A stretch of 63,881 nucleotides of DNA from positions 1-63,881 of the forward strand of contig JAVHYA010000022.1 in the NCBI GenBank assembly GCA_031119395.1. Direction: 5' to 3'. Below, piece by piece: positions 36,351 through 44,176 of this stretch. The translations under genes and the position numbers were made by a program. This DNA is from Pseudomonadota bacterium. Lineage in GTDB: Bacteria > Pseudomonadota > Gammaproteobacteria > Burkholderiales > Burkholderiaceae_C. Below the pieces are notes generated by a model that did no database searches, was not told the origin of the DNA, and saw nothing but the letters and a program-made list of their open reading frames with translations. Numbering within the stretch: the first letter of the stretch is position 1; each line of letters begins with the position of its first letter.

Positions 36351-37475
36351 TCAGCCGCGGCGCTGCTTGATCGCCTGCGACAGCGTCTCCAGCACCCCGA
36401 CGGAATCGTCCCAGCCCAGGCAGGCGTCGGTGATGCTCTGCCCGTAGGCCAGCGCGTCGATGCGGTCCTTGCCGGGCGTGAACTTCTGGGCGCCGGCCTG
36501 CAGGTGGCTCTCGACCATCACGCCGAAGACGCGGCGGCTGCCCCCGGCGATCTGGCCCGCGATGTCCTTGGCGACCTCGATCTGCCTCTGGTGCTGCTTG
36601 CTGCTGTTGGCATGGCTGCAGTCGATCATCAGCGTGGGCGGCAGCTTGGCGGCCTCCAGGTCGGCGCAGGCCGCGGCGACGCTGGCCGCGTCGTAGTTCG
36701 GCGCCTTGCCGCCGCGCAGGATCACGTGGCAGTCCTTGTTGCCCTTGGTCTGCACGATGGCGACCTGGCCGTTCTTGTGCACCGACAGGAAGTGGTGGCC
36801 GCGCGCCGCCGCTTGGATGGCATCGGTGGCGATGCGGATGTTGCCGTCGGTCCCGTTCTTGAAGCCGATGGGCGCGGACAGGCCCGAGGCCAGCTCGCGG
36901 TGCACCTGGCTCTCCGTCGTGCGCGCGCCGATGGCGCCCCAGGCGATCAGGTCGCCGATGTACTGCGGCGAGATCACGTCCAGGAACTCGCTGCCCGCCG
37001 GCAGGCCCAGGCGGTTGATGTCGATGAGCAGCTGGCGCGCGATGCGCAGGCCCTCGTCGATGCGGTAGCTCTCGTCCAGGTAGGGGTCGTTGATCAGGCC
37101 CTTCCAGCCGACCGTCGTGCGCGGTTTCTCGAAATACACGCGCATCACGATCTCCAGCGTGTCGGCGTACTTCTCGCGCTCGGCCTTCAGGCGCCGCGCG
37201 TACTCCAGCGCCGCGGCCGGGTCGTGGATGGAGCACGGCCCCATCACCACCAGCAGCCGGTCGTCCTTGCCCGCCATGATGTTGTGGATGGCATGGCGGG
37301 TCTGGCCGATCAGCCGTTCCACCGGCGTGCCGCCGATGGGGAAGAAGCGGATGAGGTGTTCGGGCGGAGGAAGCACGTTGATGTCCTTGATGCGCTGGTC
37401 GTCGGTCTGGCTGGTTTTCTCGACGGGTTGCGCGTACCAGGATTCGCTGGTGCCGGGGGTGGCTTTGGGACTCAT
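36351..37475 (-). CDS. aroG: 3-deoxy-7-phosphoheptulonate (DAHP) synthase, AroG type
   Basis: A 374-residue class I-alpha DAHP synthase, the entry step of the shikimate pathway (phosphoenolpyruvate plus erythrose 4-phosphate). Motifs: VVMGPCSIHDPAAALEYA, MRVYFEKPRTTVGWKG, SPQYIGDLIAWGAIGARTTESQVHRELASGLSAPIGFKNGTDG (read here in parts), and DCSHANSSK with a metal His. The start at 37475 was chosen because the longer frame reads through a terminator-like hairpin. The 5' leader holds an aromatic-rich peptide and a hairpin set typical of transcription attenuation. aroE at 44177 serves the same pathway. Confidence 0.95.
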   Translation of the reverse strand: MSPKATPGTSESWYAQPVEKTSQTDDQRIKDINVLPPPEHLIRFFPIGGTPVERLIGQTRHAIHNIMAGKDDRLLVVMGPCSIHDPAAALEYARRLKAEREKYADTLEIVMRVYFEKPRTTVGWKGLINDPYLDESYRIDEGLRIARQLLIDINRLGLPAGSEFLDVISPQYIGDLIAWGAIGARTTESQVHRELASGLSAPIGFKNGTDGNIRIATDAIQAAARGHHFLSVHKNGQVAIVQTKGNKDCHVILRGGKAPNYDAASVAAACADLEAAKLPPTLMIDCSHANSSKQHQRQIEVAKDIAGQIAGGSRRVFGVMVESHLQAGAQKFTPGKDRIDALAYGQSITDACLGWDDSVGVLETLSQAIKQRRG

Positions 37476-37523
37476 GCTCGTTCTTCCTCGGGTTGCTGTG
37501 ATGGGTGTGTTTTCGTGGCGGCC

Positions 37524-37558
37524 AAGAAAAAACCGCCGGGGCTTTCGCACCGGCGGTT
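37524..37558 (-). terminator. attenuator terminator in the aroG leader
   Basis: On the minus strand AACCGCCGG (37558-37550) pairs with CCGGCGGTT (37539-37531), with extra GC pairs in the loop, followed by a T-run. It lies between the leader-peptide gene and aroG, 49 bases before the aroG start codon, so it would stop transcription before aroG. Confidence 0.8.
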
Positions 37559-37610
37559 CTCGAGGGGTTCGGCTTGTCTGCTGTCTACGCGCGCGCCACT
37601 CGTCCGCCGG
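37531..37610 (-). promoter_or_regulatory. antiterminator pairing region of the aroG leader
   Basis: On the minus strand CCGGCGG-A-CGAG (37610-37599) inside the leader-peptide gene can pair with CTCG-AGAA-CCGCCGG (37564-37550 region), giving 11 base pairs with a small internal loop. This uses the 5' arm of the terminator, so the two structures exclude each other. Confidence 0.65.
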
Positions 37611-37659
37611 AGTCCGGGAACCAAAAGTAGGCAAAGTAGAAAGCGCGCGAGGCAGGCAT
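37585..37659 (-). CDS. aromatic-rich leader peptide of the aroG attenuator
   Basis: A 24-codon frame ending in TAG. Codons 7-14 (37641-37618) read FYFAYFWF: four Phe, two Tyr and one Trp within eight codons, a density rarely seen by chance. The next codons contain CCGGCGG (minus strand, 37610-37604), complementary to the 5' arm of the downstream terminator. There is no Shine-Dalgarno sequence; a TAGAGT -10-like element ends eight bases before the ATG, so the transcript may be leaderless. This follows the layout of known amino-acid leader peptides such as PheL and TrpL. Confidence 0.75.
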   Translation of the reverse strand: MPASRAFYFAYFWFPDSGGRVARA

Positions 37660-37723
37660 GGGGGCAGACTCTAGCACAGGGTCTTCGAAGCGCATGTCGC
37701 CAATTCGCATCAGGCGTCGCGGC

Positions 37724-39184
37724 TCAGGCCGTGCCGCCGACCGTCAGGCCGTCGATGCGCAGCGTGGGCTGGCCCACGCCCACGGGCACGCTCTGGCCTT
37801 CCTTGCCACAGGTGCCGACGCCCGAGTCCAGCGCCATGTCGTTGCCGATCATGGTCACGCGCGTGAGCGCATCCGGGCCGTTGCCCACGATGGTCGCGCC
37901 CTTCACGGGGTACTGGATCTTGCCGTTCTCGACCCAGTAGGCCTCGCTGGCCGAGAACACGAACTTGCCGCTGGTGATGTCGACCTGGCCACCGCCGAAG
38001 TTGGTGGCGTACAGGCCCTTCTTGATGCTGGCGACGATCTCGTCGGGATGCTTGTCGCCGCCGAGCATGTAGGTGTTGGTCATGCGCGGCATGGGCACGT
38101 GGGCGTAGCTCTCGCGGCGGCCGTTGCCGGTGGGCTTGACCTTCATGAGGCGCGCATTGAGCGCATCCTGGATGTAGCCCTTGAGGATGCCGTCCTCGAT
38201 CAGCACGTTGCGCTGGCTGGCGTTGCCCTCGTCGTCGACGTTGAGCGAACCGCGGCGGTCGGCGATGGTGCCGTCGTCCAGCACCGTGACGCCCTTGGCC
38301 GCCACGCGCTGGCCGATGCGGCCGCTGAAGGCCGAGGAGCCCTTGCGGTTGAAGTCGCCCTCCAGCCCGTGGCCGATGGCCTCGTGCAGGAGGATGCCGG
38401 GCCAGCCGGGGCCGAGCACGACGGTCATCTCGCCGGCGGGCGCGGGACGCGATTCGAGGTTGGTCAGCGCCGAGCTCACCGCGTGGTCGACGTACTCGGC
38501 GATCTGCTCGTCGCCGAAGTAGGCCAGGCCGAAGCGTCCGCCGCCGCCGCCGGAGCCGATCTCGCGGCGGCCGTTCTGCTCGGCGATCACCGTCACCGAC
38601 AGGCGCACCAGCGGGCGCACGTCGGCCGCCAGGGTGCCGTCGGCACGCGCCACCAGCACCACGTCGTACTCGCTGGCCAGGCCCGCCATGACCTGGGCGA
38701 TGCGCGGGTCGCGGCCGCGCGCGAGCTTTTCCACCTTCTCGAGCAGCTTCACCTTGGCGGTGCTGTCCAGCGTGGAGATGGGATCGATGCCCGGGTACAG
38801 CGAGCGGCTCGATGCTATCTTTTTGGTAGCGGCCTTCGCCCGCCCCGCGCCGCCTGCAGCCGAAATCGCCCGCACGGTGCGGGCGGCGTCGAGCAGCGAG
38901 GCCTCGGAGATGTCGTCCGAATAGGCGAAGGCCGTCTTCTCGCCGCTCACGGCCCGCACGCCGACGCCCTGGTCGATGCTGAAGCTGCCGGTCTTGACGA
39001 TGCCCTCTTCCAGGCTCCAGCCCTCGCTGCGGGTGTACTGGAAGTACAGGTCGGCGTCGTCGACCCGGTGCGCCTTGATCTCCGCCAGCGCCTTGGCGAG
39101 GTGCGTCTCGTCCAGGCCGAAGGGCGTGAGAAGCAGTTGCTGCGCCGTGGCCAGGCGCTCGATGGTGGGTTCGCGGGAGATCAT
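37724..39184 (-). CDS. tldD: metalloprotease TldD
   Basis: A 486-residue subunit of the TldD/TldE(PmbA) metalloprotease, which degrades unfolded peptides and matures certain peptide products. The zinc motif is HEAIGH (267-272) in LLHEAIGHGLEGDFNRKGSSAF. Other conserved blocks are GSGGGGGRFGLAYF, MPRMTNTYMLGGD, ATNFGGGQVDITSGKF and GNDMALDSGVGTCGK near the C-terminus with the third zinc ligand Cys. The pmbA/tldE partner is not in the window. A dispersed repeat copy lies in frame at residues about 106-124, a region replaced by a short loop in E. coli TldD as I recall. Confidence 0.95.
   Translation of the reverse strand: MISREPTIERLATAQQLLLTPFGLDETHLAKALAEIKAHRVDDADLYFQYTRSEGWSLEEGIVKTGSFSIDQGVGVRAVSGEKTAFAYSDDISEASLLDAARTVRAISAAGGAGRAKAATKKIASSRSLYPGIDPISTLDSTAKVKLLEKVEKLARGRDPRIAQVMAGLASEYDVVLVARADGTLAADVRPLVRLSVTVIAEQNGRREIGSGGGGGRFGLAYFGDEQIAEYVDHAVSSALTNLESRPAPAGEMTVVLGPGWPGILLHEAIGHGLEGDFNRKGSSAFSGRIGQRVAAKGVTVLDDGTIADRRGSLNVDDEGNASQRNVLIEDGILKGYIQDALNARLMKVKPTGNGRRESYAHVPMPRMTNTYMLGGDKHPDEIVASIKKGLYATNFGGGQVDITSGKFVFSASEAYWVENGKIQYPVKGATIVGNGPDALTRVTMIGNDMALDSGVGTCGKEGQSVPVGVGQPTLRIDGLTVGGTA
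38813..38868 (+). repeat. dispersed GCTAT-type repeat inside tldD
   Basis: TGCTATCTTTTTGGTAGC hairpin, CGCCCGCCCCGCGCC block, GCAGCCGAAAT end. It is antisense to tldD and encodes residues about 106-124 (an Ala/Gly/Lys-rich stretch). Confidence 0.7.
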
Positions 39185-39322
39185 GGAAAAAGATTATGAG
39201 CCTCGCGGCTTTTCACTTCGCTGCGCTACGTGTAATTGGCCACCTCCCGGGGAGGGGACGCTGCCTGCGGCCCAGCCACGCCGGTTCCGCGGCACGTGGC
39301 CGGCCAGGGTGGCGAGTTGCCC

Positions 39323-40477
39323 TCAGGTCTGGGCGAGACGCCGTGCGCGCGAGATCGACATCAGGATGCCCAGCCCCAGCCCCAGCGTGACCATGGCCGT
39401 GCCGCCGTAGCTGACGAAGGGCAGCGGCACGCCCACCACGGGCAGGATGCCGCTGACCATGCCCATGTTCACGAAGGCGTAGGTGAAGAAGATCATCGAC
39501 ACCGCCCCGGCCAGCAGGCGCGAGAACAGCGTCGGCGCGTCGAGCGCGATCATCAGCCCGCGGAACACGAGGAAGAGGAAGGAGAAGATCAGGAACAGGT
39601 TGCCCGCCAGCCCGAATTCCTCGGAGTAGGCCGCGAAGATGAAGTCGGTCGTGCGCTCGGGGATGAACTCCAGGTGCGTCTGCGTGCCCTGCATGAAGCC
39701 CTTGCCGCCGACGCCGCCGGAGCCGATGGCGATCATCCCCTGGATGATGTGGAAACCCTTGCCCAGGGGGTCCTTGGTCGGGTCGAGCAGCGTGCACACG
39801 CGCTGCTTCTGGTAGTCGTGCAACACGCGCCAGTCCACCCCGTCGGCGCAGAGCCTCGACTCGAAACCCACGATCAGCGACACCGCCACCACGCCGAGGA
39901 TCACCGGCGGCACGATCAGCTTCCAGGGCAGCCCGGCGAAGAAGATCACCGCCAGCCCCGCGGCCAGCACCAGCAGCGAGGTGCCCAGGTCGGGCTGCTT
40001 CATGATCAGCCCCACCGGCACGGCCAGCAGGATGAAGGAAACGACGAAATCCAGCGGGCGCAGCTGGCCCTCGCGGCGCTGGAACCACCAGGCCAGCATC
40101 AGCGGCATGGCGATCTTCAGGATCTCGCTGGGTTGGATCACCATGCCGACGTTGATCCAGCGCTTGGCCCCCTTCTTGGTGATGCCGAAGAGCAGCACGG
40201 CGATCAACAGCCCCACACCGAACAGGTACAGCGGCACCGCCAGGCTCATGAGCCGCTGCGGCGGAATCTGCGCCACCACGAACATGATGAAACCCGCCAG
40301 CAGCATGTTGCGTCCGTGGTCGAGGAAGCGGGTGCCATGGTCGTAGCCGGACGAGTACATCGTCACCAGCCCGGCGCAGCACAGCAGGAAGACGGCGAAG
40401 GCCAGGAAGCCGTCGAAGCCCTGGAAGACGGGCAGGATGCGCCGCGCGAGGGAGGGCTGCTGGAAGACCGCTGACAT
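39323..40477 (-). CDS. rodA: rod-shape-determining peptidoglycan glycosyltransferase RodA
   Basis: A 384-residue SEDS-family membrane protein of about ten segments that polymerises glycan strands for cell elongation with PBP2. Landmarks: FGITKKGAKRWINVG, QPSEILKIAMPLMLAWW, LIMKQPDLGTSLLV (the catalytic Asp region in SEDS proteins), GFMQGTQTHLEFIPERTTDFIFAAYSEE (in parts) and VVGVPLPFVSYGGTAMVTL. The usual upstream partner mrdA (PBP2) is not adjacent: a divergent esterase gene begins 106 bases away. The 138-base spacer to tldD is GC-rich and holds no gene. Confidence 0.95.
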   Translation of the reverse strand: MSAVFQQPSLARRILPVFQGFDGFLAFAVFLLCCAGLVTMYSSGYDHGTRFLDHGRNMLLAGFIMFVVAQIPPQRLMSLAVPLYLFGVGLLIAVLLFGITKKGAKRWINVGMVIQPSEILKIAMPLMLAWWFQRREGQLRPLDFVVSFILLAVPVGLIMKQPDLGTSLLVLAAGLAVIFFAGLPWKLIVPPVILGVVAVSLIVGFESRLCADGVDWRVLHDYQKQRVCTLLDPTKDPLGKGFHIIQGMIAIGSGGVGGKGFMQGTQTHLEFIPERTTDFIFAAYSEEFGLAGNLFLIFSFLFLVFRGLMIALDAPTLFSRLLAGAVSMIFFTYAFVNMGMVSGILPVVGVPLPFVSYGGTAMVTLGLGLGILMSISRARRLAQT

Positions 40478-40583
40478 GATGGGCCGGGATTATCGGCGCC
40501 CGGCGCACGCGCCGCTGGCCCGGCCGGGTTCGTCGCAGGACAATCGACCTTCCGAGCCGCGCTGCCCGCCGCCCGGACGCCCC

Positions 40584-41180
40584 ATGCCCCTGCCGCCCAT
40601 CACCCACCTGCTCTACCTGCACGGCTTCCGGTCCTCGCCGCGCTCCGCCAAGGCCCAGGCCACCGCCGCCTACATGGCCGTGCACCACGCCGACGTGGAA
40701 TGGTGGTGCCCGCAGCTGCCCCCCTCGCCGCGCGAAGCGATGGACCTGGTGCTGGCCGGCATCGCCGACTGGCCGCGGGAGAGCCTGGGCGTGATCGGAT
40801 CCTCGCTGGGCGGCTACTACGCCACCTACGTCGCCGCGATGACCGGCGCCCGTGCGGTGCTGCTGAACCCGGCGGTCGATCCGGCGCGCGACCTGGCGAA
40901 GCACATCGGCGAACAGCGCGCCTGGCACAGCCCGCAGGAGCGCTTCTTCTTCCGGCCCGAGTTCATCGGCGAACTGGCCGCGCTCGAAGTGGGCGCGCTG
41001 GACCACCCGGAACGCGTGTTCGTCGTGATCGCCAAGGGCGACGAGGTGCTGGACTGGCGCGAGATGTCGGCCCGCTACCCCGGCAGCCGGGTCCGGCTGC
41101 TCGAGGGCGGCGACCACGCCCTGTCGGACTTCGAACGCGCCCACCTGGCCGACGTGGTGGCCTTTCTCTCGCCCGCCTGA
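40584..41180 (+). CDS. YqiA-type alpha/beta hydrolase (esterase)
   Basis: A 198-residue small serine esterase. The N-terminal LLYLHGFRSSPRSAKAQ block, nucleophile elbow GSSLGGYYATYVA, and C-terminal GGDHALSDFE with the catalytic His match the YqiA/UPF0227 group; the acid is probably the Asp of IAKGDEVLDWREM. The physiological ester is unknown. The start at 40584 was chosen because the upstream frame reads through the rodA promoter region. It is followed by the RNase II-type gene after 46 bases. Confidence 0.87.
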   Translation: MPLPPITHLLYLHGFRSSPRSAKAQATAAYMAVHHADVEWWCPQLPPSPREAMDLVLAGIADWPRESLGVIGSSLGGYYATYVAAMTGARAVLLNPAVDPARDLAKHIGEQRAWHSPQERFFFRPEFIGELAALEVGALDHPERVFVVIAKGDEVLDWREMSARYPGSRVRLLEGGDHALSDFERAHLADVVAFLSPA

Positions 41181-41226
41181 ACGCCTGCCCGGCGGGCATC
41201 GGCGGCCTGCGTGTGAAAATCACCCG

Positions 41227-43302
41227 ATGTTTGTGTTGTTCGAAGAAGCCGGCAAGTACCTCGGCGGCCGCGTGCTGTCCGAGGCCGAATCCTCCGCCCA
41301 GGTGGAACTGGAGACCGGCAAGCGCGTCAAGGTCAAGGGCGCGAACATCGTGCTGCGTTTCGACAAGCCCGCGCCCGCGGAGCTGATCGCCGAGGCGCGC
41401 ACGCTCGCCGGCACGGTCGACCTCGACCTGGCCTGGGAATTCGCGCCGGCCGAGGAATTCGGCTTCGCCGACCTGGCGGCCGACTACTTCACCGCCAAGC
41501 CCTCGCTGGTGCAGCAGGCCGCGGCGCTGTTCGCGCTCTTCGAGGCGCCGCACTACTTCCGCCGGGCCGGCAAGGGGCGTTTCCGCAAGGCGCCGGCCGA
41601 GATCGTGCAGCAGGCGCTCGCCGCGATCGAGAAGAAGAAGGCCATCCAGGCGCAGATCGCCGAGTGGGCCACCGAGCTGGCCGCGGGCCGCTGCCCGGCG
41701 CCGATCCGCGAGCAGCTCTACAAGATCCTGTTCAAGCCCGACAAGAACGCGCCCGAATACAAGGCGGTGGTCGAGGCCGCGCGCGCCAGCCAGCGTGCGC
41801 CGCTCGAGCTGCTCGAGGCCTCGGGTGCCATCGACTCGCCCTACCAGTTCCACTGGCGGCGCTTCCTGTTCGAGAACTTCCCCAAGGGCACCGGCTTCCC
41901 CGCGCTCGCGGCGCCGGCGATCGCCGACGAGCTGCCGCGCGCCGAGGGCGTGCAGGCCTTCTCGATCGACGACTCGCAGACCACCGAGATCGACGACGCA
42001 CTCTCGGTGCAGGGCCTGGGCTCGGGCACCGTCACCGTGGGCATCCACATCGCCGCGCCGGGCCTGGCCATCGCGCCCGACAGCGCGCTCGACCAGGTGG
42101 CCCGCCACCGCATGTCGACCGTCTACATGCCGGGCCACAAGATCACGATGCTGCCCGACGACATCGTGCAGACCTACACCTTGCTCGATGGCGGCGACCG
42201 GCCCGCGGTTTCGCTCTACGCCCGTTTCGACGAGGCGACGCTGGACCTGCTGGGCACCGAGACGAAGCTCGAGCGGGTGCCGATCGTGGCCAACCTGCGG
42301 CATGACCAGCTCGACGGCGTCATCGACGAGACCTGGCTCGACAGCGCCGCCATTCCAAGCCAAAAAGGCCCGGAGGCCGCATGGCGCCTGCGTGAGCCGC
42401 TATCGTTTTTGTATCGCCTCGCCCGCCACCTGAAGCTCGGCCGGGAGGCGGTGCGCGGCAAGCCCGAGACCTTCAACCGGCCCGACTACAACTTCCGGCT
42501 CGTCGGCAACGACGGCGCCGAGCCCACGGGCAACGAGCAGGTCCAGATCGGCACCCGCCGCCGCGGCGCGCCGCTGGACCTGATCGTCTCCGAGGCCATG
42601 ATCCTGGCCAACAGCAGCTGGGGCGTCTGGCTCGGCGAACTGGGCGTGCCGGCGCTCTACCGCAGCCAGGCCAGCCTGGCACCCGGCATCAAGGTGCGCA
42701 TGGGCACCAAGCCGCTGCCGCACGCGGGCCTGGGCGTGAAGAGCTACGCCTGGAGCACCTCCCCGCTGCGCCGCTATACCGACCTGGTGAACCAGTGGCA
42801 GATCATCGCCGCGGCCCGCCACGGCAAGACCGCCGCCCTCGCGGCGCCCTTCAAGCCCAAGGACGCGAGCCTGTTCTCCATCCTCTCGGGCTTCGATGCC
42901 GCCTACAGCACGTACAACGCCTACCAGGCCGGCATGGAGCGTTTCTGGACGCTCAAGTACCTGCAGCAGCAGGGCATCCAGGAACTGGACGCCACGCTCA
43001 TCAAGGACGGCGGCGCCGGCGAGACGCTGGTGCGCGCCGACACGCTGCCGCTGGTGCTGCCGGTGCTCGGCGCGCAGGGCCTGCCGCGCGGCAGCCGCGT
43101 GCGCGTGCGCCTGGGCGACATCGACGAGATCGCGCTGGCCGTCAACGGCACCGTCACCGATCGTCTCGGTGCCGCCGCGACCCCCGAAGCCACCGACGAG
43201 GGCGACGACGAGGAGCCGGCCGCCGGCCCGCTGGCCATTGCCGTCGACCTGGCCGATGGCGACGCCGCCGACACACCCACCGCCGAACCCAGCGCGGCAT
43301 GA
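41227..43302 (+). CDS. RNase II/VacB-family exoribonuclease
   Basis: A 691-residue RNB-domain protein for 3'-to-5' RNA degradation. The catalytic acidic block is IDDSQTTEIDDALS, followed by GIHIAAPGLAIAPDSALDQVA, MLPDDIV and the Arg-containing STSPLRRYTDLVNQWQ. The N-terminal part (about 1-170) is an OB-type cold-shock region with divergent sequence, and the C-terminal S1-like part is followed by an acidic tail. The degree of similarity does not tell RNase II from RNase R-like subgroups. A dispersed repeat copy encodes residues about 377-397, in the RNB domain. The next gene overlaps by four bases. Confidence 0.9.
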   Translation: MFVLFEEAGKYLGGRVLSEAESSAQVELETGKRVKVKGANIVLRFDKPAPAELIAEARTLAGTVDLDLAWEFAPAEEFGFADLAADYFTAKPSLVQQAAALFALFEAPHYFRRAGKGRFRKAPAEIVQQALAAIEKKKAIQAQIAEWATELAAGRCPAPIREQLYKILFKPDKNAPEYKAVVEAARASQRAPLELLEASGAIDSPYQFHWRRFLFENFPKGTGFPALAAPAIADELPRAEGVQAFSIDDSQTTEIDDALSVQGLGSGTVTVGIHIAAPGLAIAPDSALDQVARHRMSTVYMPGHKITMLPDDIVQTYTLLDGGDRPAVSLYARFDEATLDLLGTETKLERVPIVANLRHDQLDGVIDETWLDSAAIPSQKGPEAAWRLREPLSFLYRLARHLKLGREAVRGKPETFNRPDYNFRLVGNDGAEPTGNEQVQIGTRRRGAPLDLIVSEAMILANSSWGVWLGELGVPALYRSQASLAPGIKVRMGTKPLPHAGLGVKSYAWSTSPLRRYTDLVNQWQIIAAARHGKTAALAAPFKPKDASLFSILSGFDAAYSTYNAYQAGMERFWTLKYLQQQGIQELDATLIKDGGAGETLVRADTLPLVLPVLGAQGLPRGSRVRVRLGDIDEIALAVNGTVTDRLGAAATPEATDEGDDEEPAAGPLAIAVDLADGDAADTPTAEPSAA
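42357..42417 (-). repeat. dispersed GCTAT-type repeat inside the RNase II-like gene
   Basis: On the minus strand: GATACAAAAACGATAGC hairpin, GCAGGCGCC...GCCTCCGGGCC block and a TTTTTGGCTT end, closest to the copy at 15755. It stays in frame and encodes residues about 377-397. Confidence 0.7.
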
Positions 43303-44165
43303 ACCTCAAGGACTTCAGCACGCTGCAGATCGCGCTGGGCCTGTCGGTCCTGGCCCACGCTGCGCTGCTGGCGGTCCGTTTCGCCGATCCCGAGGCCTTC
43401 AACCGCGTCTTCCAGGAAACCCCGCTGGAGATCATCCTGGTCAATGCCAAGGCCAGGGGCGAAGCGCCCGACAAGGCGCAGGCGCTGGCCCAGGCTTCGC
43501 TGGCCGGCGGCGGCGACCTCGACAAGGGCCGCGCCACCAGTCCGCTGCCGCCCTCGGCCTTCACCGCCGTGGGCGACTCCGCCGAGGAGGCGCAGAAGCA
43601 GATCGAGGCCATGCAGGCGCAGCAGATGATGCTGCTGGCGCAGGTGCGCGCCCAGCTCGCCGCCATGCCGATGCCGGATCCGCGCCAGGCCGGCCAGCCG
43701 AACGACAACGCGGCGCAGGAAGACAAGCGCCGCCAGCTGCTGGAACTGCTGGCCGAGATCGAGCGCCGGGTGAACGAGGAGAACGCGCGGCCCAAGCGGC
43801 GCTTCGTGAGCCCCGCCACCAAGGAGGCGACCTACGCCGTGTATGTCGACGCGCTGCGCCGCAAGATCGAGGCGCGCGGCACCGAGCGCTTTCCGCAGGC
43901 CGGCGGCAAGAAGCTCTATGGCGAACTCACCATGATCGTCAGCGTCAACTTCGACGGCTCGCTGCTGGGCACCGAGATCGTCCAGAGCTCGGGCAACAGG
44001 GAGCTGGACCGCCGCGCGCAGGCCATCGTCGCGAGCATCGGCAACTTCGGCCGCTTCACCGACGCCATGCGCCGCCAGACCGACCAGCTGCTCATGCCCT
44101 CCCGTTTCAAGTTCACGCGCGACGAGACGCTGGAAACGCAGGTCTCCACGCAGCCCATCAACTGA
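43299..44165 (+). CDS. TonB-family energy-transducer-like protein
   Basis: A 288-residue protein. The ATG overlaps the RNase gene stop by four bases. An N-terminal membrane helix (LQIALGLSVLAHAALLAVRF) is followed by a Gln/Ala-rich coiled region (about 85-165: EEAQKQIEAMQAQQMMLLAQ) and a TonB-C-like domain at the end (YGELTMIVSVNFDGSLLGTEIVQSSGNRELDRRA, in parts). It could transmit proton-motive energy to outer-membrane receptors such as that at 2079, but no ExbB/ExbD genes are nearby, and the coiled region is more TolA-like. Function is inferred from layout only. Confidence 0.8.
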   Translation: MNLKDFSTLQIALGLSVLAHAALLAVRFADPEAFNRVFQETPLEIILVNAKARGEAPDKAQALAQASLAGGGDLDKGRATSPLPPSAFTAVGDSAEEAQKQIEAMQAQQMMLLAQVRAQLAAMPMPDPRQAGQPNDNAAQEDKRRQLLELLAEIERRVNEENARPKRRFVSPATKEATYAVYVDALRRKIEARGTERFPQAGGKKLYGELTMIVSVNFDGSLLGTEIVQSSGNRELDRRAQAIVASIGNFGRFTDAMRRQTDQLLMPSRFKFTRDETLETQVSTQPIN

Positions 44166-44176
44166 CGTCCCCGGAC

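Noticed and set aside
39185-39322. Possible regulatory RNA between tldD and rodA
   Set aside because: The spacer is GC-rich with weak inverted repeats but no terminator, promoter or conserved motif that I can identify.
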